Below are positions 1 through 7,653 of a stretch of 28,462 nt of DNA, one piece after another; positions within the stretch are counted from its first letter, which is position 1, and each line of letters starts with the position of its first letter. Source of the stretch: JANXVY01 sp040080145 (lineage in GTDB: Bacteria > Pseudomonadota > Alphaproteobacteria > Rhizobiales > Hyphomicrobiaceae); the NCBI GenBank assembly GCA_040080145.1, contig JBEBJA010000175.1, forward strand, positions 1-28,462. Reading direction: 5' to 3'. Under the pieces are notes generated by a model, which saw nothing but the letters and a program-made list of their open reading frames with translations, was not told the origin of the DNA and did not search any database. Made by a program: the position numbers and the translations under genes.

Positions 1-28
1 CACTCCCCACTCCCCACTCCCCACTGCC
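1..28. repeat. Heptanucleotide tandem repeat at window edge
   Basis: Three copies of the 7-base unit CACTCCC followed by a fourth variant copy CACTGCC run from the first base to 28, directly behind the stop codon of the LysR gene. The array may continue outside the window. No function can be assigned. Confidence 0.7.
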
Positions 29-33
29 TAACT

Positions 34-921
34 TCAATACTTCCACTGCCTGGCCTGCGACACGAGATAGTCCCGCAGCACCTGCACCTTTTTCGAGGTC
101 TTGAGCTCCTCGGGATAGACGAACAGAACCGGCAGCGTCGGCGGCGACGAATCGCTCAGTACGCTCACAATATCGGTCTCTTCTTCGGTCATGTAATCCG
201 GGATCATCCCGATTCCAATTCCAGCCCGTACCGCGAACTTGAGCGCCACCACGCTGTTTGCGCGCAGCACCGGCACCCGGGGCGGCTGGCCGTCGCGCCC
301 TGCCGTTTCCAGCCAGCCAATCGGCGATAGGCTCTGCGGTGGTCCATCGTATGAAAGAATGCGATGACGGTCGAGTTCGGCCAGCGTCTGCGGCGCGCCA
401 TACCGCCGGATGTACCCAGTCGATGCGTAGGCCTTGAGCTTCATGGTCGCGAGTGGCCGCCTGATGAGGTCTGTCTGCACCGGCTCATGGATCCAGATGG
501 CGACGTCCGCCTCGCGCATCGAAAGGTCGAGTTGGTCGTCGTTCAAGATCAAGACGATCCGGATCTCGGGATACATCTCCATGAATTCGCGCAGCCGCTG
601 TGTAAGCCAGACCGTTCCCAGTCCAATCGGCGCGGTAATGCGCAACTCGCCCTGAGGCTTCGACGTCGCATCCGTCAGCAGCGTTTCCGCTGTCTGCAGC
701 TTGGTGAGCACGTCGGTCGCAGTACGGTACAGCATCTCGCCTTGTTCCGTCAGCTGAAGCCCGCGCGCGTGCCGGTGAAACAGTGCAACCTTCAAGTCCC
801 GCTCCAGCGCTGACACCTGCCGGCTGACCGCCGATTGGCTCATGTGGAGTTGGTCGCCCGCGTGGGTAAAGCTGCCGGCTTCAGCAGCGGCATGGAAAAT
901 TCTCAGCTTGTCCCAGTCCAT
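34..921 (-). CDS. LysR-family transcriptional regulator
   Basis: A 295-residue DNA-binding regulator. The N-terminal winged helix-turn-helix (about residues 2-62) begins MDWDKLRIFHAAAEAGSFT and contains the recognition-helix stretch QSAVSRQVSALE, which is the LysR signature. The remaining residues form the usual periplasmic-binding-protein-like effector domain, with the LRITAPIGLG strand after the linker. The length is normal for the family. An upstream in-frame ATG at 1008 would add 29 residues that do not resemble LysR proteins; the ATG at 921 follows an AGGG-like ribosome site and puts the helix-turn-helix at the N-terminus, so I chose it. It is divergent from the helicase gene at 1197, but the 275-bp gap and unrelated roles do not prove regulation. 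The effector and target genes are unknown. Confidence 0.93.
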   Translation of the reverse strand: MDWDKLRIFHAAAEAGSFTHAGDQLHMSQSAVSRQVSALERDLKVALFHRHARGLQLTEQGEMLYRTATDVLTKLQTAETLLTDATSKPQGELRITAPIGLGTVWLTQRLREFMEMYPEIRIVLILNDDQLDLSMREADVAIWIHEPVQTDLIRRPLATMKLKAYASTGYIRRYGAPQTLAELDRHRILSYDGPPQSLSPIGWLETAGRDGQPPRVPVLRANSVVALKFAVRAGIGIGMIPDYMTEEETDIVSVLSDSSPPTLPVLFVYPEELKTSKKVQVLRDYLVSQARQWKY

Positions 922-1116
922 TGGTTCGCCCTGCTTTGCGCCTCGAGCCAAGCGAGCCGAAGCGACGTAGTGATACCCTAGCCATGCGTTTACTGCAAAG
1001 CTGGCCATTGGTATCTGGCATTCTCACGATTACGTTGGGCAACCGGCAAAAGCGGCAACGCCGCTGCAGAATCGATGTTAAAGAACATGCATCGCCAACA
1101 AAGCAATCAGCGCGCA

Positions 1117-1167
1117 GGGTTGGTGGGGCGGCGTCGATGCGAAGCATCGCGAAGCGATGACGCGCAA
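1117..1167. repeat. Dispersed repeat, fragment A
   Basis: This is a partial copy of a repeat family also present at 8767-8970 (copy B) and 20701-20770 (copy C). The stretch GGGTTGGTGGGGCG at 1117-1130 matches copy C. Positions 1133-1167 match 8873-8907 of copy B with two differences over 35 bases. The matching part holds two overlapping short palindromes, CGATGC-GAA-GCATCG and CATCGC-GAA-GCGATG; in copy B the second loop is GGG. It lies just upstream of the helicase start, so it may affect that gene's 5' end. Confidence 0.75.
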
Positions 1168-1196
1168 GCAACGCGCAAGCAAAGAGACGCCATCCA

Positions 1197-2549
1197 TTGT
1201 CCAGCATCCTGTCTCACTTGAAGCATGCCGCAATCGGCGGTACGTCTCCCGCAGTTCGCGACTGGCCTGTCGGCACGACTCCGACGCCCGAATATGAGCG
1301 GGCCATCGACTTTCTGCGCAATAGCGACGGCCACCTGTTCGTGACGGGGCGTGCGGGCACTGGCAAATCCACGTTGTTGCGCGCCATGCGGGACATGATC
1401 ACCGACGACGTTGCCGTCGTAGCCCCGACCGGCTTGGCGGCCGTCAACGTCGGCGGACAAACCATCCACTCGTTTTTCGGCCTGCCGCCGCGACTGATCC
1501 GCCCCGATGACATTAAGCGCTCCCGCAACGGCAGCGTGATGCGCAAGCTCAAGCTGCTGGTGATCGACGAAGTTTCGATGGTGCGGTCCGATATGATGTG
1601 GGCCATCGACCAGTCGCTGCGTATCAATCGCGGCAAGTCCCGCGAACCCTTTGGCGGTCTCCGCCTCGTCATGTTCGGCGACCTCCATCAGCTTCCCCCG
1701 GTCGTCCAGGAAGCCGAAGCGGCCGAGCATCTGGACAGCACGTTCGGCGGCCCGTTCTTTTTCTCCGTCAGCGCCCTCCAGGAAGGCGCGGGCACCCACC
1801 GGCTCGAGTTGACCGAAGTTTTCCGTCAAAACGACGCCGAATTAATCTCCGTCTTGAACGAAGTCCGCGATGGCGAGGTATCCTCCCGCTCGATGGAAAT
1901 CCTCAATGCCCAAGTCAACCCGCTGAAAACATTGGGCCAAGGCGATCCCTATGTCATCCTGACCCCGACCAACGCCGTTGCGCAACGCATCAACGCCGCC
2001 TACCTCGACGCTCTTCCGGCAACCCCCTTTAGCTATCAAGCTGGCGTCACCGGCGAATTTAACCCGTCCGCTCACCCGACGGACCAGACCTTGGTTCTGA
2101 AGCACGGCGCCAAAGTCATCATGCTGCGCAACGACAGCGAACGCCGTTGGGTCAACGGCACCATCGCGCGTATTTCCAAACTCGATGACAAGCGCGTGTG
2201 GATTGATATCGACGGCAAGGAATACGAAATCGAGCCCGTCGCCTGGGAAAGCCGCCGCTACGGTTACGACCAAGCCGCGCAGAAAGTCGTCGAAACCGTC
2301 GCAGGCACCTTCAAGCAATTCCCGATCCGGCTGGCCTGGGCGCTAACAATTCACAAGGCGCAGGGCCTGACACTGGAAAAGGTCTACATCAGTCTGGGGC
2401 GCGGCACTTTCGCACATGGCCAAGCCTACGTGGCCCTGTCTCGTTGCCGGGCTTTGGAAGGGCTAGCCCTAGACCGTCCCTTGCGGAACTCGGATATAAT
2501 ATTCGACCCGGCGGCCCTGCGCTATCGCGATGTTTTTCCTGAGATTTAG
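1197..2549 (+). CDS. PIF1/RecD-like DNA helicase (superfamily 1, AAA ATPase)
   Basis: A 450-residue ATP-dependent helicase of the PIF1/RecD group, which moves 5'-to-3' on single-stranded DNA in studied members. Walker A is GRAGTGKSTLL (residues 51-61), Walker B LVIDEVSMV (121-129), and motif III VMFGDLHQLPPV (158-169). The C-terminal motifs LTIHKAQGLTL and AYVALSRC are the PIF1/RecD motifs V and VI. No ATG lies before the Walker A motif. The first in-frame start is TTG at 1197, reached from an in-frame stop at 1158; TTG at 1218 is an alternative. An N-terminal tail of about 30 residues precedes the ATPase core. It stands alone, with no nuclease or primase neighbour, and repeat fragment A sits directly upstream. 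Family assignment is firm; the exact cellular role is not known. Confidence 0.92.
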   Translation: MSSILSHLKHAAIGGTSPAVRDWPVGTTPTPEYERAIDFLRNSDGHLFVTGRAGTGKSTLLRAMRDMITDDVAVVAPTGLAAVNVGGQTIHSFFGLPPRLIRPDDIKRSRNGSVMRKLKLLVIDEVSMVRSDMMWAIDQSLRINRGKSREPFGGLRLVMFGDLHQLPPVVQEAEAAEHLDSTFGGPFFFSVSALQEGAGTHRLELTEVFRQNDAELISVLNEVRDGEVSSRSMEILNAQVNPLKTLGQGDPYVILTPTNAVAQRINAAYLDALPATPFSYQAGVTGEFNPSAHPTDQTLVLKHGAKVIMLRNDSERRWVNGTIARISKLDDKRVWIDIDGKEYEIEPVAWESRRYGYDQAAQKVVETVAGTFKQFPIRLAWALTIHKAQGLTLEKVYISLGRGTFAHGQAYVALSRCRALEGLALDRPLRNSDIIFDPAALRYRDVFPEI

Positions 2550-2599
2550 CCTGATTTAAATTCATGCTGCGCCTGCGAACGCGCTGATGGTTCAACGGT

Positions 2600-2694
2600 G
2601 CACAATTGTTGTGCTTAATCCCCGAACATAGGTACAAGACCAGGTTTCTGCACAGGTTCATACAGGGTGCGGCGCAAAATCATGTTGCGCTGCA
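2600..2694. promoter_or_regulatory. TGC/GCA inverted-repeat cluster upstream of phasin (possible PhaR-type operators)
   Basis: The 246-bp gap before the phasin gene has three short inverted repeats with TGC/GCA arms: GCACAA-TTG-TTGTGC at 2600-2614, TGC-GGC-GCA at 2668-2676, and TTGC-GCT-GCAA at 2685-2695. The last two share the TGC-N3-GCA form and start 18 bp apart. Phasin genes in alphaproteobacteria are commonly repressed by PhaR, reported to prefer TGC-rich sites with CTGC/GCAG arms. That these are PhaR sites is inference; no phaR gene is in the window. Confidence 0.35.
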
Positions 2695-2795
2695 ATAATT
2701 CCGCAGTATATTGCTTTTCAAGAGCGGTCGTCCTGCACAAGATTTAAGCGTCGCGTGACCCCGCCTTACCAGTTTCGCAATCAGGAGAGACCCCC

Positions 2796-3257
2796 ATGAC
2801 CGTTCAAGAAGATTTCGCCAAGCAGGCCCAGGATATGTTCGCCGCTGCCAAGGATGCCAAGATTCCTGAGAACATTCAGCACATGGCTGAAGAAACTGTC
2901 ACCAAGACCCGCGACGCGTTCCACAAGTTCAACGCCGCCGCCAAGGACAACGCCAAGGTGATGGAAGACGTCGTTCTTGCTTCGACCGCTGGCAACAAGG
3001 CAATCGGCGAAAAGCTGTTCCAGAACGCTGTTTCGAACACGGAATCGTTGTTCGACGCTGCCCAGGCAATGGCGAAGGCAAAGACCCTTCCTGAAGCCGC
3101 TCAGATCCAGGCGAAGTTCTTCCAGCAGCAGATGACGATTGCTGGCACGCAGACCAAGGAACTCTTCGAACTTTCGACGAAAGTCGCCAAGCAGACCTTC
3201 GAAATGATGAACCAGGCTGCCACGAAGTCGTTCGACCAGATCAAGAAGGCCAGCTAA
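2796..3257 (+). CDS. Phasin family protein (polyhydroxyalkanoate granule-associated)
   Basis: A 153-residue, Cys-free, amphipathic helical protein with strong Ala/Lys/Gln/Phe content and no signal peptide. This fits phasins of the Phasin_2 type, which coat cytoplasmic polyhydroxyalkanoate granules. Helical stretches such as EDFAKQAQDMFAAAKDAK and TKVAKQTFEMMNQAATKSF alternate hydrophobic and charged faces. A strong AGGAGAG ribosome site lies just before ATG. It is monocistronic, with a long upstream gap holding TGC/GCA repeats and an intrinsic terminator about 55 bp downstream. The codons are strongly C-ended and regular, as in highly expressed genes. No PHA synthase or depolymerase is nearby, so the link to PHA rests on family resemblance. 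Confidence 0.88.
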   Translation: MTVQEDFAKQAQDMFAAAKDAKIPENIQHMAEETVTKTRDAFHKFNAAAKDNAKVMEDVVLASTAGNKAIGEKLFQNAVSNTESLFDAAQAMAKAKTLPEAAQIQAKFFQQQMTIAGTQTKELFELSTKVAKQTFEMMNQAATKSFDQIKKAS

Positions 3258-3310
3258 TTTCGAAAGGCTGGCAGTGCCCCTGCTGGCCTGAAGATTTCGC
3301 TGTAAGTTTT

Positions 3311-3345
3311 AAGCCCGAAGCATCATCATGATGTTTCGGGCTTTT
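3311..3345 (+). terminator. Rho-independent terminator of the phasin gene
   Basis: Arms AAGCCCGAAGCATC and GATGTTTCGGGCTT pair with one G-T wobble around a short ATCAT loop and are followed by a run of T. An ATG inside this hairpin (3328) opens the GNAT reading frame, but that start would lie inside the terminator and is rejected. Confidence 0.9.
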
Positions 3346-3441
3346 CGTTCTCGTCGATCCCCCGGTCATCAAAGCGTCACTTGGTTAGCCTTCACTCGAC
3401 TCCAAAGGGCAGTCTTCGCCAAAATCTGGTATGGAGTATCC

Positions 3442-3951
3442 ATGCTTAGCTCGCGGTCTGAAGTCATCGTACGCAGTGCAAAGGCTGGTGATGCCGCACG
3501 TTTGGCATCCGTCTTCCACGAGTCATGGCAAAATGCCTACGCAGGCCTCATCCCCCATGCGAGCCTGCAGAATATCCTACAGCGCCGCGACACCGCTTGG
3601 TGGCGCTCACAGATCCGCACCGGAGAGCCGATCATCGTCCTCGAAGTCGCGGGTAAAGTCGGCGGCTACGCGACAGCAGGCATTGCCCGGTCGCGCGGCG
3701 CCTATCAAGGCGAGATCTACGAACTCTATTTAGTACCGGCCTTTCAAGGGCTTGGTCTTGGTGAATACCTGTTCGAAGCCTGCCGTTACCGCCTTGACCA
3801 GCGCCGGCTCAAGGGCATGATTGTGTGGGCGCTCTCCGGCAACGAACGGGCAATCGAGTTCTACGAACGCCGCGGTGGCCGCCCGGTCGCCAAAGTCCAG
3901 GAGCGCTTCGGCAGCGCAAAACTCGAAAAGATCGCCCTCGGCTGGAAGTAA
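3442..3951 (+). CDS. GNAT-family N-acetyltransferase
   Basis: A 169-residue acetyl-CoA-dependent N-acyltransferase of unknown substrate. The domain begins EVIVRSAKAGDAARLASVF (β1-α1) and carries the acetyl-CoA-binding motif A as LYLVPAFQGLGLGEYLFEA (Q-x-x-G-x-G fingerprint), followed by the usual late motif NERAIEFYERRGG. The frame is open further upstream to an ATG at 3328, but that sits inside the phasin terminator. ATG 3442 has GGAG nine bases ahead and starts just before the first domain strand. It converges with the secreted-protein gene at 4086. The order and spacing of motifs are typical of GNATs; no neighbour indicates the substrate. Confidence 0.9.
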   Translation: MLSSRSEVIVRSAKAGDAARLASVFHESWQNAYAGLIPHASLQNILQRRDTAWWRSQIRTGEPIIVLEVAGKVGGYATAGIARSRGAYQGEIYELYLVPAFQGLGLGEYLFEACRYRLDQRRLKGMIVWALSGNERAIEFYERRGGRPVAKVQERFGSAKLEKIALGWK

Positions 3952-3990
3952 CGCCCCCGTCTTCGAATCCATAAAAGCCGGACGGGCCTG

Positions 3991-4012
3991 GCGGCCAGCT
4001 GGTGCTGGCCGC
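3991..4012. terminator. Perfect hairpin between convergent genes
   Basis: Nine-base arms GCGGCCAGC (3991-3999) and GCTGGCCGC (4004-4012) enclose a 4-base loop in the 134-bp gap between the GNAT gene and the convergent gene at 4086. There is no T-run on either side, so it is a terminator-like hairpin rather than a proven intrinsic terminator. Confidence 0.45.
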
Positions 4013-4085
4013 AGCGCCGAAGAGGCACCGACGCGAGCGCCGGACGCAAAATTTCGGCCTCCTTAGGACGAAACTCTGGCCAAGA

Positions 4086-4688
4086 TCAAAGCGGGCTCCT
4101 TCCGCGCTCCCCTTCAATGCTCGGATCCGTGCGGCAATCGAACGTGCGCGCCCGCTCATCGGCAATCCTGCGCGCCAGGACGATCGCATTCGCATTGGCC
4201 AGCGCATCGACGTAGCCTACGTGACACGCTTCCTTACCAGCAATCCGCGTCACCACGAGAACCTCGCCTTTGCGGCCGTTCATTTCGGTAAAATAGCGCA
4301 CGATCATGGCAAACGGTACCTTCCGCTTCTCCTTGATCGTAAAGCGCCATTCGATGATCGCACGGTGTGAGCTGTGCAGAAACGGCGTATTGAACGCCCC
4401 CAGCGTCTGCTGGGCCGCCCGGGTTTTCTCTGGCTCGATGCTGCCCGCCACAAACGTGCGGTGATCCCCTTCCGCCAGATAGATCGGAAATCCGTCGAGA
4501 CCCGGACACCGGTAGGCGTTGCCATCAGGATGGGAGCGCAGCGTCGTGCAGGCCTTACGGTCGATAGATGTGAACAGGCTCTTCTGAAATGTCGTAACCG
4601 CCTCGGCTCCGGTCGCGCAAACGACCGTTCCGGCGAAAACCAGCATTGAAAAAACCGGCTTAAACTGCGAGATCGAACATGGCACCAT
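4086..4688 (-). CDS. Secreted protein of unknown function
   Basis: I do not recognise this 200-residue protein beyond a general resemblance to conserved hypothetical exported proteins of alphaproteobacteria. The first 30 residues look like a signal peptide: a short polar N-terminus, the hydrophobic stretch FSMLVFAGTVVCATG, and an AEA cleavage-like site. The mature part has four cysteines (in KACTTL, YRCPGL, EACHVG and TFDCR), which could form disulphides in the periplasm. The ATG at 4688 has an excellent AGGAGGT ribosome site ten bases upstream. The frame stays open to 4883, but the extra 65 residues would bury the signal peptide, so the longer version is unlikely. It is divergent from ppa with a 268-bp gap. 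No function can be claimed. Confidence 0.78.
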   Translation of the reverse strand: MVPCSISQFKPVFSMLVFAGTVVCATGAEAVTTFQKSLFTSIDRKACTTLRSHPDGNAYRCPGLDGFPIYLAEGDHRTFVAGSIEPEKTRAAQQTLGAFNTPFLHSSHRAIIEWRFTIKEKRKVPFAMIVRYFTEMNGRKGEVLVVTRIAGKEACHVGYVDALANANAIVLARRIADERARTFDCRTDPSIEGERGRSPL

Positions 4689-4956
4689 GAGAGCGCCCAC
4701 CTCCTGCTGAAGTCTCAAATAACACGGCGCGATGCTGCGTCTGTTCGTTTCTTTCATCCAGTCCCAAACGCAACGCCCCATGACTCGCAAGACAAAACGG
4801 CGATGCCGGTAAGTGGCTGCAATCGTGCCTGCGACTATAGTTTTCTTCCCGCCGGAACTGGGGCAGCTGTCATATTCCACCAAAAGCGGGTGTAGAGTTT
4901 AGCGCTCCGATCCGCTAGCAGGTTATCCAACACCACCCCCACGAGGAGAACTGCCG

Positions 4957-5490
4957 ATGCGCTTAGACGCCATAAAGATCGGAAACAACCCCCCGCACGA
5001 CATCAATGTCGTGATTGAGGTCCCAGTCGGCGGCGAGCCGATCAAGTACGAAATGGACAAGCCGTCGGGCGCGCTGTTCGTTGACCGCTTCCTGTATACG
5101 CCGATGCGCTATCCCGGGAATTACGGCTTCGTGCCCCACACGCTGTCGACCGATGGCGACCCGATCGACGTTCTCGTCTGTAACACCCGCGCCATCGTGC
5201 CGGGCGCGGTCATCAACTGCCGGCCCATTGGCGTTTTGATGATGGAAGACGACGGCGGCGGCGATGAAAAGCTGATCGCGGTGCCAAGCCACAAGCTGAC
5301 GAAGCGCTACGACAACGTGAAGACCACCAAAGACTTGCAGCAGATCTTCCTCGACCAGATCGAGCACTTCTTTGCCCACTACAAGGATCTTGAGCCCGGC
5401 AAATGGGTAAAGCTCAAAGGCTGGGAAGACGCAGCCTTCGCCGAACGCGTCATCATCGAAGCCATTGAGCGCGCCAAAGCCAAAGCCTGA
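4957..5490 (+). CDS. ppa: Inorganic pyrophosphatase (family I)
   Basis: Hydrolyses pyrophosphate to two phosphates in the cytoplasm, which pulls biosynthetic reactions forward. At 177 residues it matches the bacterial hexameric family I enzyme. The signature DGDPIDVLV lies at residues 66-74, with Asp66, Asp68 and Asp71 as metal ligands. Other active-site residues are visible at expected places: Glu21, Lys30, Glu32, Arg44 (DRF) and Tyr56 (GNYGF). An AGGAGAA ribosome site precedes the ATG. The gene is followed after 10 bp by a 10-bp perfect stem-loop, so it is probably transcribed alone. Confidence 0.98.
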   Translation: MRLDAIKIGNNPPHDINVVIEVPVGGEPIKYEMDKPSGALFVDRFLYTPMRYPGNYGFVPHTLSTDGDPIDVLVCNTRAIVPGAVINCRPIGVLMMEDDGGGDEKLIAVPSHKLTKRYDNVKTTKDLQQIFLDQIEHFFAHYKDLEPGKWVKLKGWEDAAFAERVIIEAIERAKAKA

Positions 5491-5500
5491 TACCGCAAGG

Positions 5501-5535
5501 GCAGTGCGCATTATCCCTTTGTAGATGCGCACTGC
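5501..5535 (+). terminator. Stem-loop after ppa
   Basis: Perfect 10-base arms GCAGTGCGCA (5501-5510) and TGCGCACTGC (5526-5535) around a 15-base loop begin 11 bp after the ppa stop codon. No clean T-run follows, so it may be a Rho-independent-like or mRNA-stabilising hairpin. Confidence 0.55.
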
Positions 5536-5630
5536 AGCATGCTTTCACACCGCCGGCGGGCTTGGTATACCGGCCCCGCAGACTGTCGAACCGGCGTTGA
5601 CGGGCACCATAAAGCCCGACGCTTGTGACC

Positions 5631-5660
5631 ATGACACCCACGTTGATGACACCCATGTTC
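5631..5660. repeat. 15-bp direct repeat upstream of dapB
   Basis: ATGACACCCACGTTG (5631-5645) is followed immediately by ATGACACCCATGTTC (5646-5660), matching at 13 of 15 positions. The pair ends 32 bp before the dapB start and could be a tandem regulatory site or chance duplication. I do not recognise the motif. Confidence 0.5.
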
Positions 5661-5692
5661 GTGGCAATCGTAGCGCCTGTTAGGATCCTGAA

Positions 5693-6550
5693 ATGCAAAG
5701 TGGCGCTCAGCCCGCTCGAACAAGAATTGCCGTGATGGGCGCGGGCGGACGCATGGGCCGCGAACTGATCCGCGCCGCCAACCGTCCCGATTGCCTTGTG
5801 GCTGGCGGCACCGAACGCGAAGGCTCGCCCCTGATCGGCCATGACCTCGGCATGCTCGCGGGTCTTGATCCGCTCGGCATCGCGGTTTCCAGCGACCCGC
5901 TCGATCTGCTGATCCGCGTCGATGCCATCCTTGATTTTACCTCCCCCGCGGCAACCGTCGAATTCGCGGGCCTTGCCGCCAACGCCCGCATCGTTCACGT
6001 CATCGGCACGACGGGCTTCACCCATGAACAGGAATTGGCCATCGCCGCCGCCGGCCGCCATGCCGTCATCATCAAAGCTGGCAACATGAGCCTCGGCGTC
6101 AACCTGCTGACCGCGATCACGCGCCAGGTCGCTGCCGCCCTCGATACTGGCTACGACATTGAAATCGTCGAAATGCACCACCGCCACAAAGTCGATGCCC
6201 CGTCCGGCACGGCCCTCATGCTGGGCCAGGCTGCAGCACTAGGACGCGGTGTCGAACTCGAAAAAAACGCAGTACGCGTTCGGGACGGTCACACGGGCGC
6301 CCGCAAGTCCGGCGATATCGGCTTCCAATCGCTCCGGGGCGGATCGGTGGTCGGCGATCATACTGTCGTGTTTGCTGGCGACGGCGAGCGCATCGAACTC
6401 ACCCACATCGCCCAGGATCGTTCGATCTTCGCGCGCGGCGCGGTCAAAGCGGCCCTTTGGGGTCAAGGTAAAAAGCCGGGCGTCTACTCGATGCTCGACG
6501 TGCTGGGGATTTCGGTCACCGGTCCGGCCACCAAAGAGAGCAACGTCTGA
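5693..6550 (+). CDS. dapB: 4-hydroxy-tetrahydrodipicolinate reductase
   Basis: Catalyses the NAD(P)H-dependent reduction step of the diaminopimelate/lysine pathway in the cytoplasm. At 285 residues it is slightly longer than the E. coli enzyme. The N-terminal Rossmann fold shows VMGAGGRMGRELIRA (nucleotide-binding loop), then VIGTTGFTHEQ. The substrate domain carries the family signature EIVEMHHRHKVDAPSGTA, with the catalytic His-His and Lys. AGGA lies 8 bases before the ATG. It is followed after 2 bp by gpmA, a pairing common in alphaproteobacteria. Other genes of the same pathway, asd and dapF, are elsewhere in the window. Confidence 0.98.
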   Translation: MQSGAQPARTRIAVMGAGGRMGRELIRAANRPDCLVAGGTEREGSPLIGHDLGMLAGLDPLGIAVSSDPLDLLIRVDAILDFTSPAATVEFAGLAANARIVHVIGTTGFTHEQELAIAAAGRHAVIIKAGNMSLGVNLLTAITRQVAAALDTGYDIEIVEMHHRHKVDAPSGTALMLGQAAALGRGVELEKNAVRVRDGHTGARKSGDIGFQSLRGGSVVGDHTVVFAGDGERIELTHIAQDRSIFARGAVKAALWGQGKKPGVYSMLDVLGISVTGPATKESNV

Positions 6551-6552
6551 CG

Positions 6553-7272
6553 ATGACTATTCACCAGCCCGGTCTCGACCAATCCAGCGCCCCGTCCAGC
6601 AAGGCGAACGCCACCATGATGTCCAATGTGCTTGTGCTTGTCCGCCATGGTCAAAGCGAATGGAATCGCTTGAACCTGTTCACCGGCTGGCGCGATCCAG
6701 ACCTGACGGAGCGCGGCGTTATCGAAGCGCGCTGGGCTGGCCGTCTCATCAAGACCCAAGGCGTGAAGTTTGACGCCGCCTTTACCAGCGGTTTGAAGCG
6801 CGCCCAAAACACCCTCGACATCATCCTGTCGGAAATCGACCAGCCCAACGTGCCCATCACGCGCGACGTGAAATTGAACGAGCGCGACTATGGCGACCTG
6901 TCCGGCCTCAACAAGGACGAAGCCCGCAAGAAGTGGGGCGACGATCAGATCATGCTCTGGCGCCGGTCATATGACATTCCCCCTCCGGGCGGCGAAAGCC
7001 TCAAGGACACGGCGGCGCGCGTGCTGCCCTATTACGACGCCCACATCTGGCCGCTCGTCAAAGCCGGCAAAAATGTTATCGTCACCGCGCATGGCAACTC
7101 GCTGCGCGCACTCATCATGCGCCTGGAGGAACTGTCCGGCGAAGAAATTCTGAAACGCGAACTGGCAACCGCCGCCCCAATTGTCTACCGCCTGAGCACG
7201 GAAGGCATCGCCATGGAGCGCCGCAACTTGCTTCACGGCAGCGCCAGCCCCAAAACCGAAGACGCCCGCTAA
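6553..7272 (+). CDS. gpmA: 2,3-bisphosphoglycerate-dependent phosphoglycerate mutase
   Basis: Interconverts 3- and 2-phosphoglycerate in glycolysis and gluconeogenesis. The phosphohistidine signature LVLVRHGQSEWN follows the N-terminus (His32 in this numbering), the acid-base Glu lies in LNERDYGDL, and the second active-site His in VTAHGNSLRA. The insertions typical of the cofactor-dependent mutase are present (LFTGWRDPDLTERG, PPPGGESL). The start is uncertain: ATG 6553 lies 2 bp after dapB but has a weak ribosome site, and ATG 6616 or 6619 would remove a 21-22-residue polar N-terminal tail absent from most homologues and follows AAGGCG. It is probably cotranscribed with dapB. Confidence 0.96.
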   Translation: MTIHQPGLDQSSAPSSKANATMMSNVLVLVRHGQSEWNRLNLFTGWRDPDLTERGVIEARWAGRLIKTQGVKFDAAFTSGLKRAQNTLDIILSEIDQPNVPITRDVKLNERDYGDLSGLNKDEARKKWGDDQIMLWRRSYDIPPPGGESLKDTAARVLPYYDAHIWPLVKAGKNVIVTAHGNSLRALIMRLEELSGEEILKRELATAAPIVYRLSTEGIAMERRNLLHGSASPKTEDAR

Positions 7273-7386
7273 GCGCTGCTGGTTCTTTTCATCGCCGTTG
7301 TTCAAGAATTGGGCGTGGTGGCATAAGGGGGGGCAATTGACCAAAGGCGAGAGACAAAATCCGCACTGCCGAGAATAAAAAGCTGC

Positions 7387-7533
7387 ATGGCGCGTTGTCT
7401 TATCAGTGCGTCACAGCGCAACGATGAAGCCCCTGTTGCAGTGATGCAAAACGTCTCGAAGTGGCGGCGTATTGCAAGCGAGACGACATTGGCGGGCCGA
7501 GCCTTGACGAGGGGTTCGGCCCGTTTTTTTTTT
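7387..7533 (+). ncRNA. Candidate small RNA or long 3'/5' leader ending in a strong terminator
   Basis: The 381-bp gap between gpmA and leuB holds several possible stem-loops ahead of a strong intrinsic terminator: GCAAC/GTTGC (from about 7418), TTGCA-GTGA-TGCAA (about 7435-7448), and CGTCTCG/CGAGACG (about 7452-7485). The terminator ends 120 bp before leuB and 260 bp after gpmA, so it could serve gpmA, an independent small RNA, or attenuation of leuB. A reading frame from ATG 7387 has no ribosome site and no run of leucine codons, so a classical leucine leader peptide is not supported. I recognise no known RNA family. The 5' end given is a guess. Confidence 0.3.
7493..7533 (+). terminator. 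Strong Rho-independent terminator
   Basis: Arms CGGGCCGAGCC (7493-7503) and GGTTCGGCCCG (7513-7523), with one G-T pair, are followed by ten consecutive T bases (7524-7533). This is the strongest plus-strand terminator in the window. Confidence 0.93.
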
Positions 7534-7653
7534 GCCGGACGGCCTCTCCTGGCCGAATAGGCCCCGGCGTGCCCCAGTAACTAAGTTGCAGGATGGCTCA
7601 TTGCGGATTAGACCTACCCGCTTCCAATGATCTCCAAACCTGGACCCTAAAAC

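Noticed and set aside
984..1160. Small plus-strand frame with a hydrophobic start between the LysR and helicase genes
   Set aside because: It has no ribosome site and its end is encoded by repeat fragment A.
3328..3441. Upstream extension of the GNAT reading frame
   Set aside because: The ATG lies inside the phasin terminator hairpin, and the added residues do not match GNAT proteins.
5489..5562. Fourth copy of the dispersed repeat after ppa
   Set aside because: GCGGGCTTGGTATA near 5548 resembles the copy B terminus, and TACC lies after ppa, but there is an indel and none of the internal blocks. Too weak to call.
7387..7560. Possible leucine leader peptide before leuB
   Set aside because: The frame has no ribosome site and no run of leucine codons, and it reads through the terminator.
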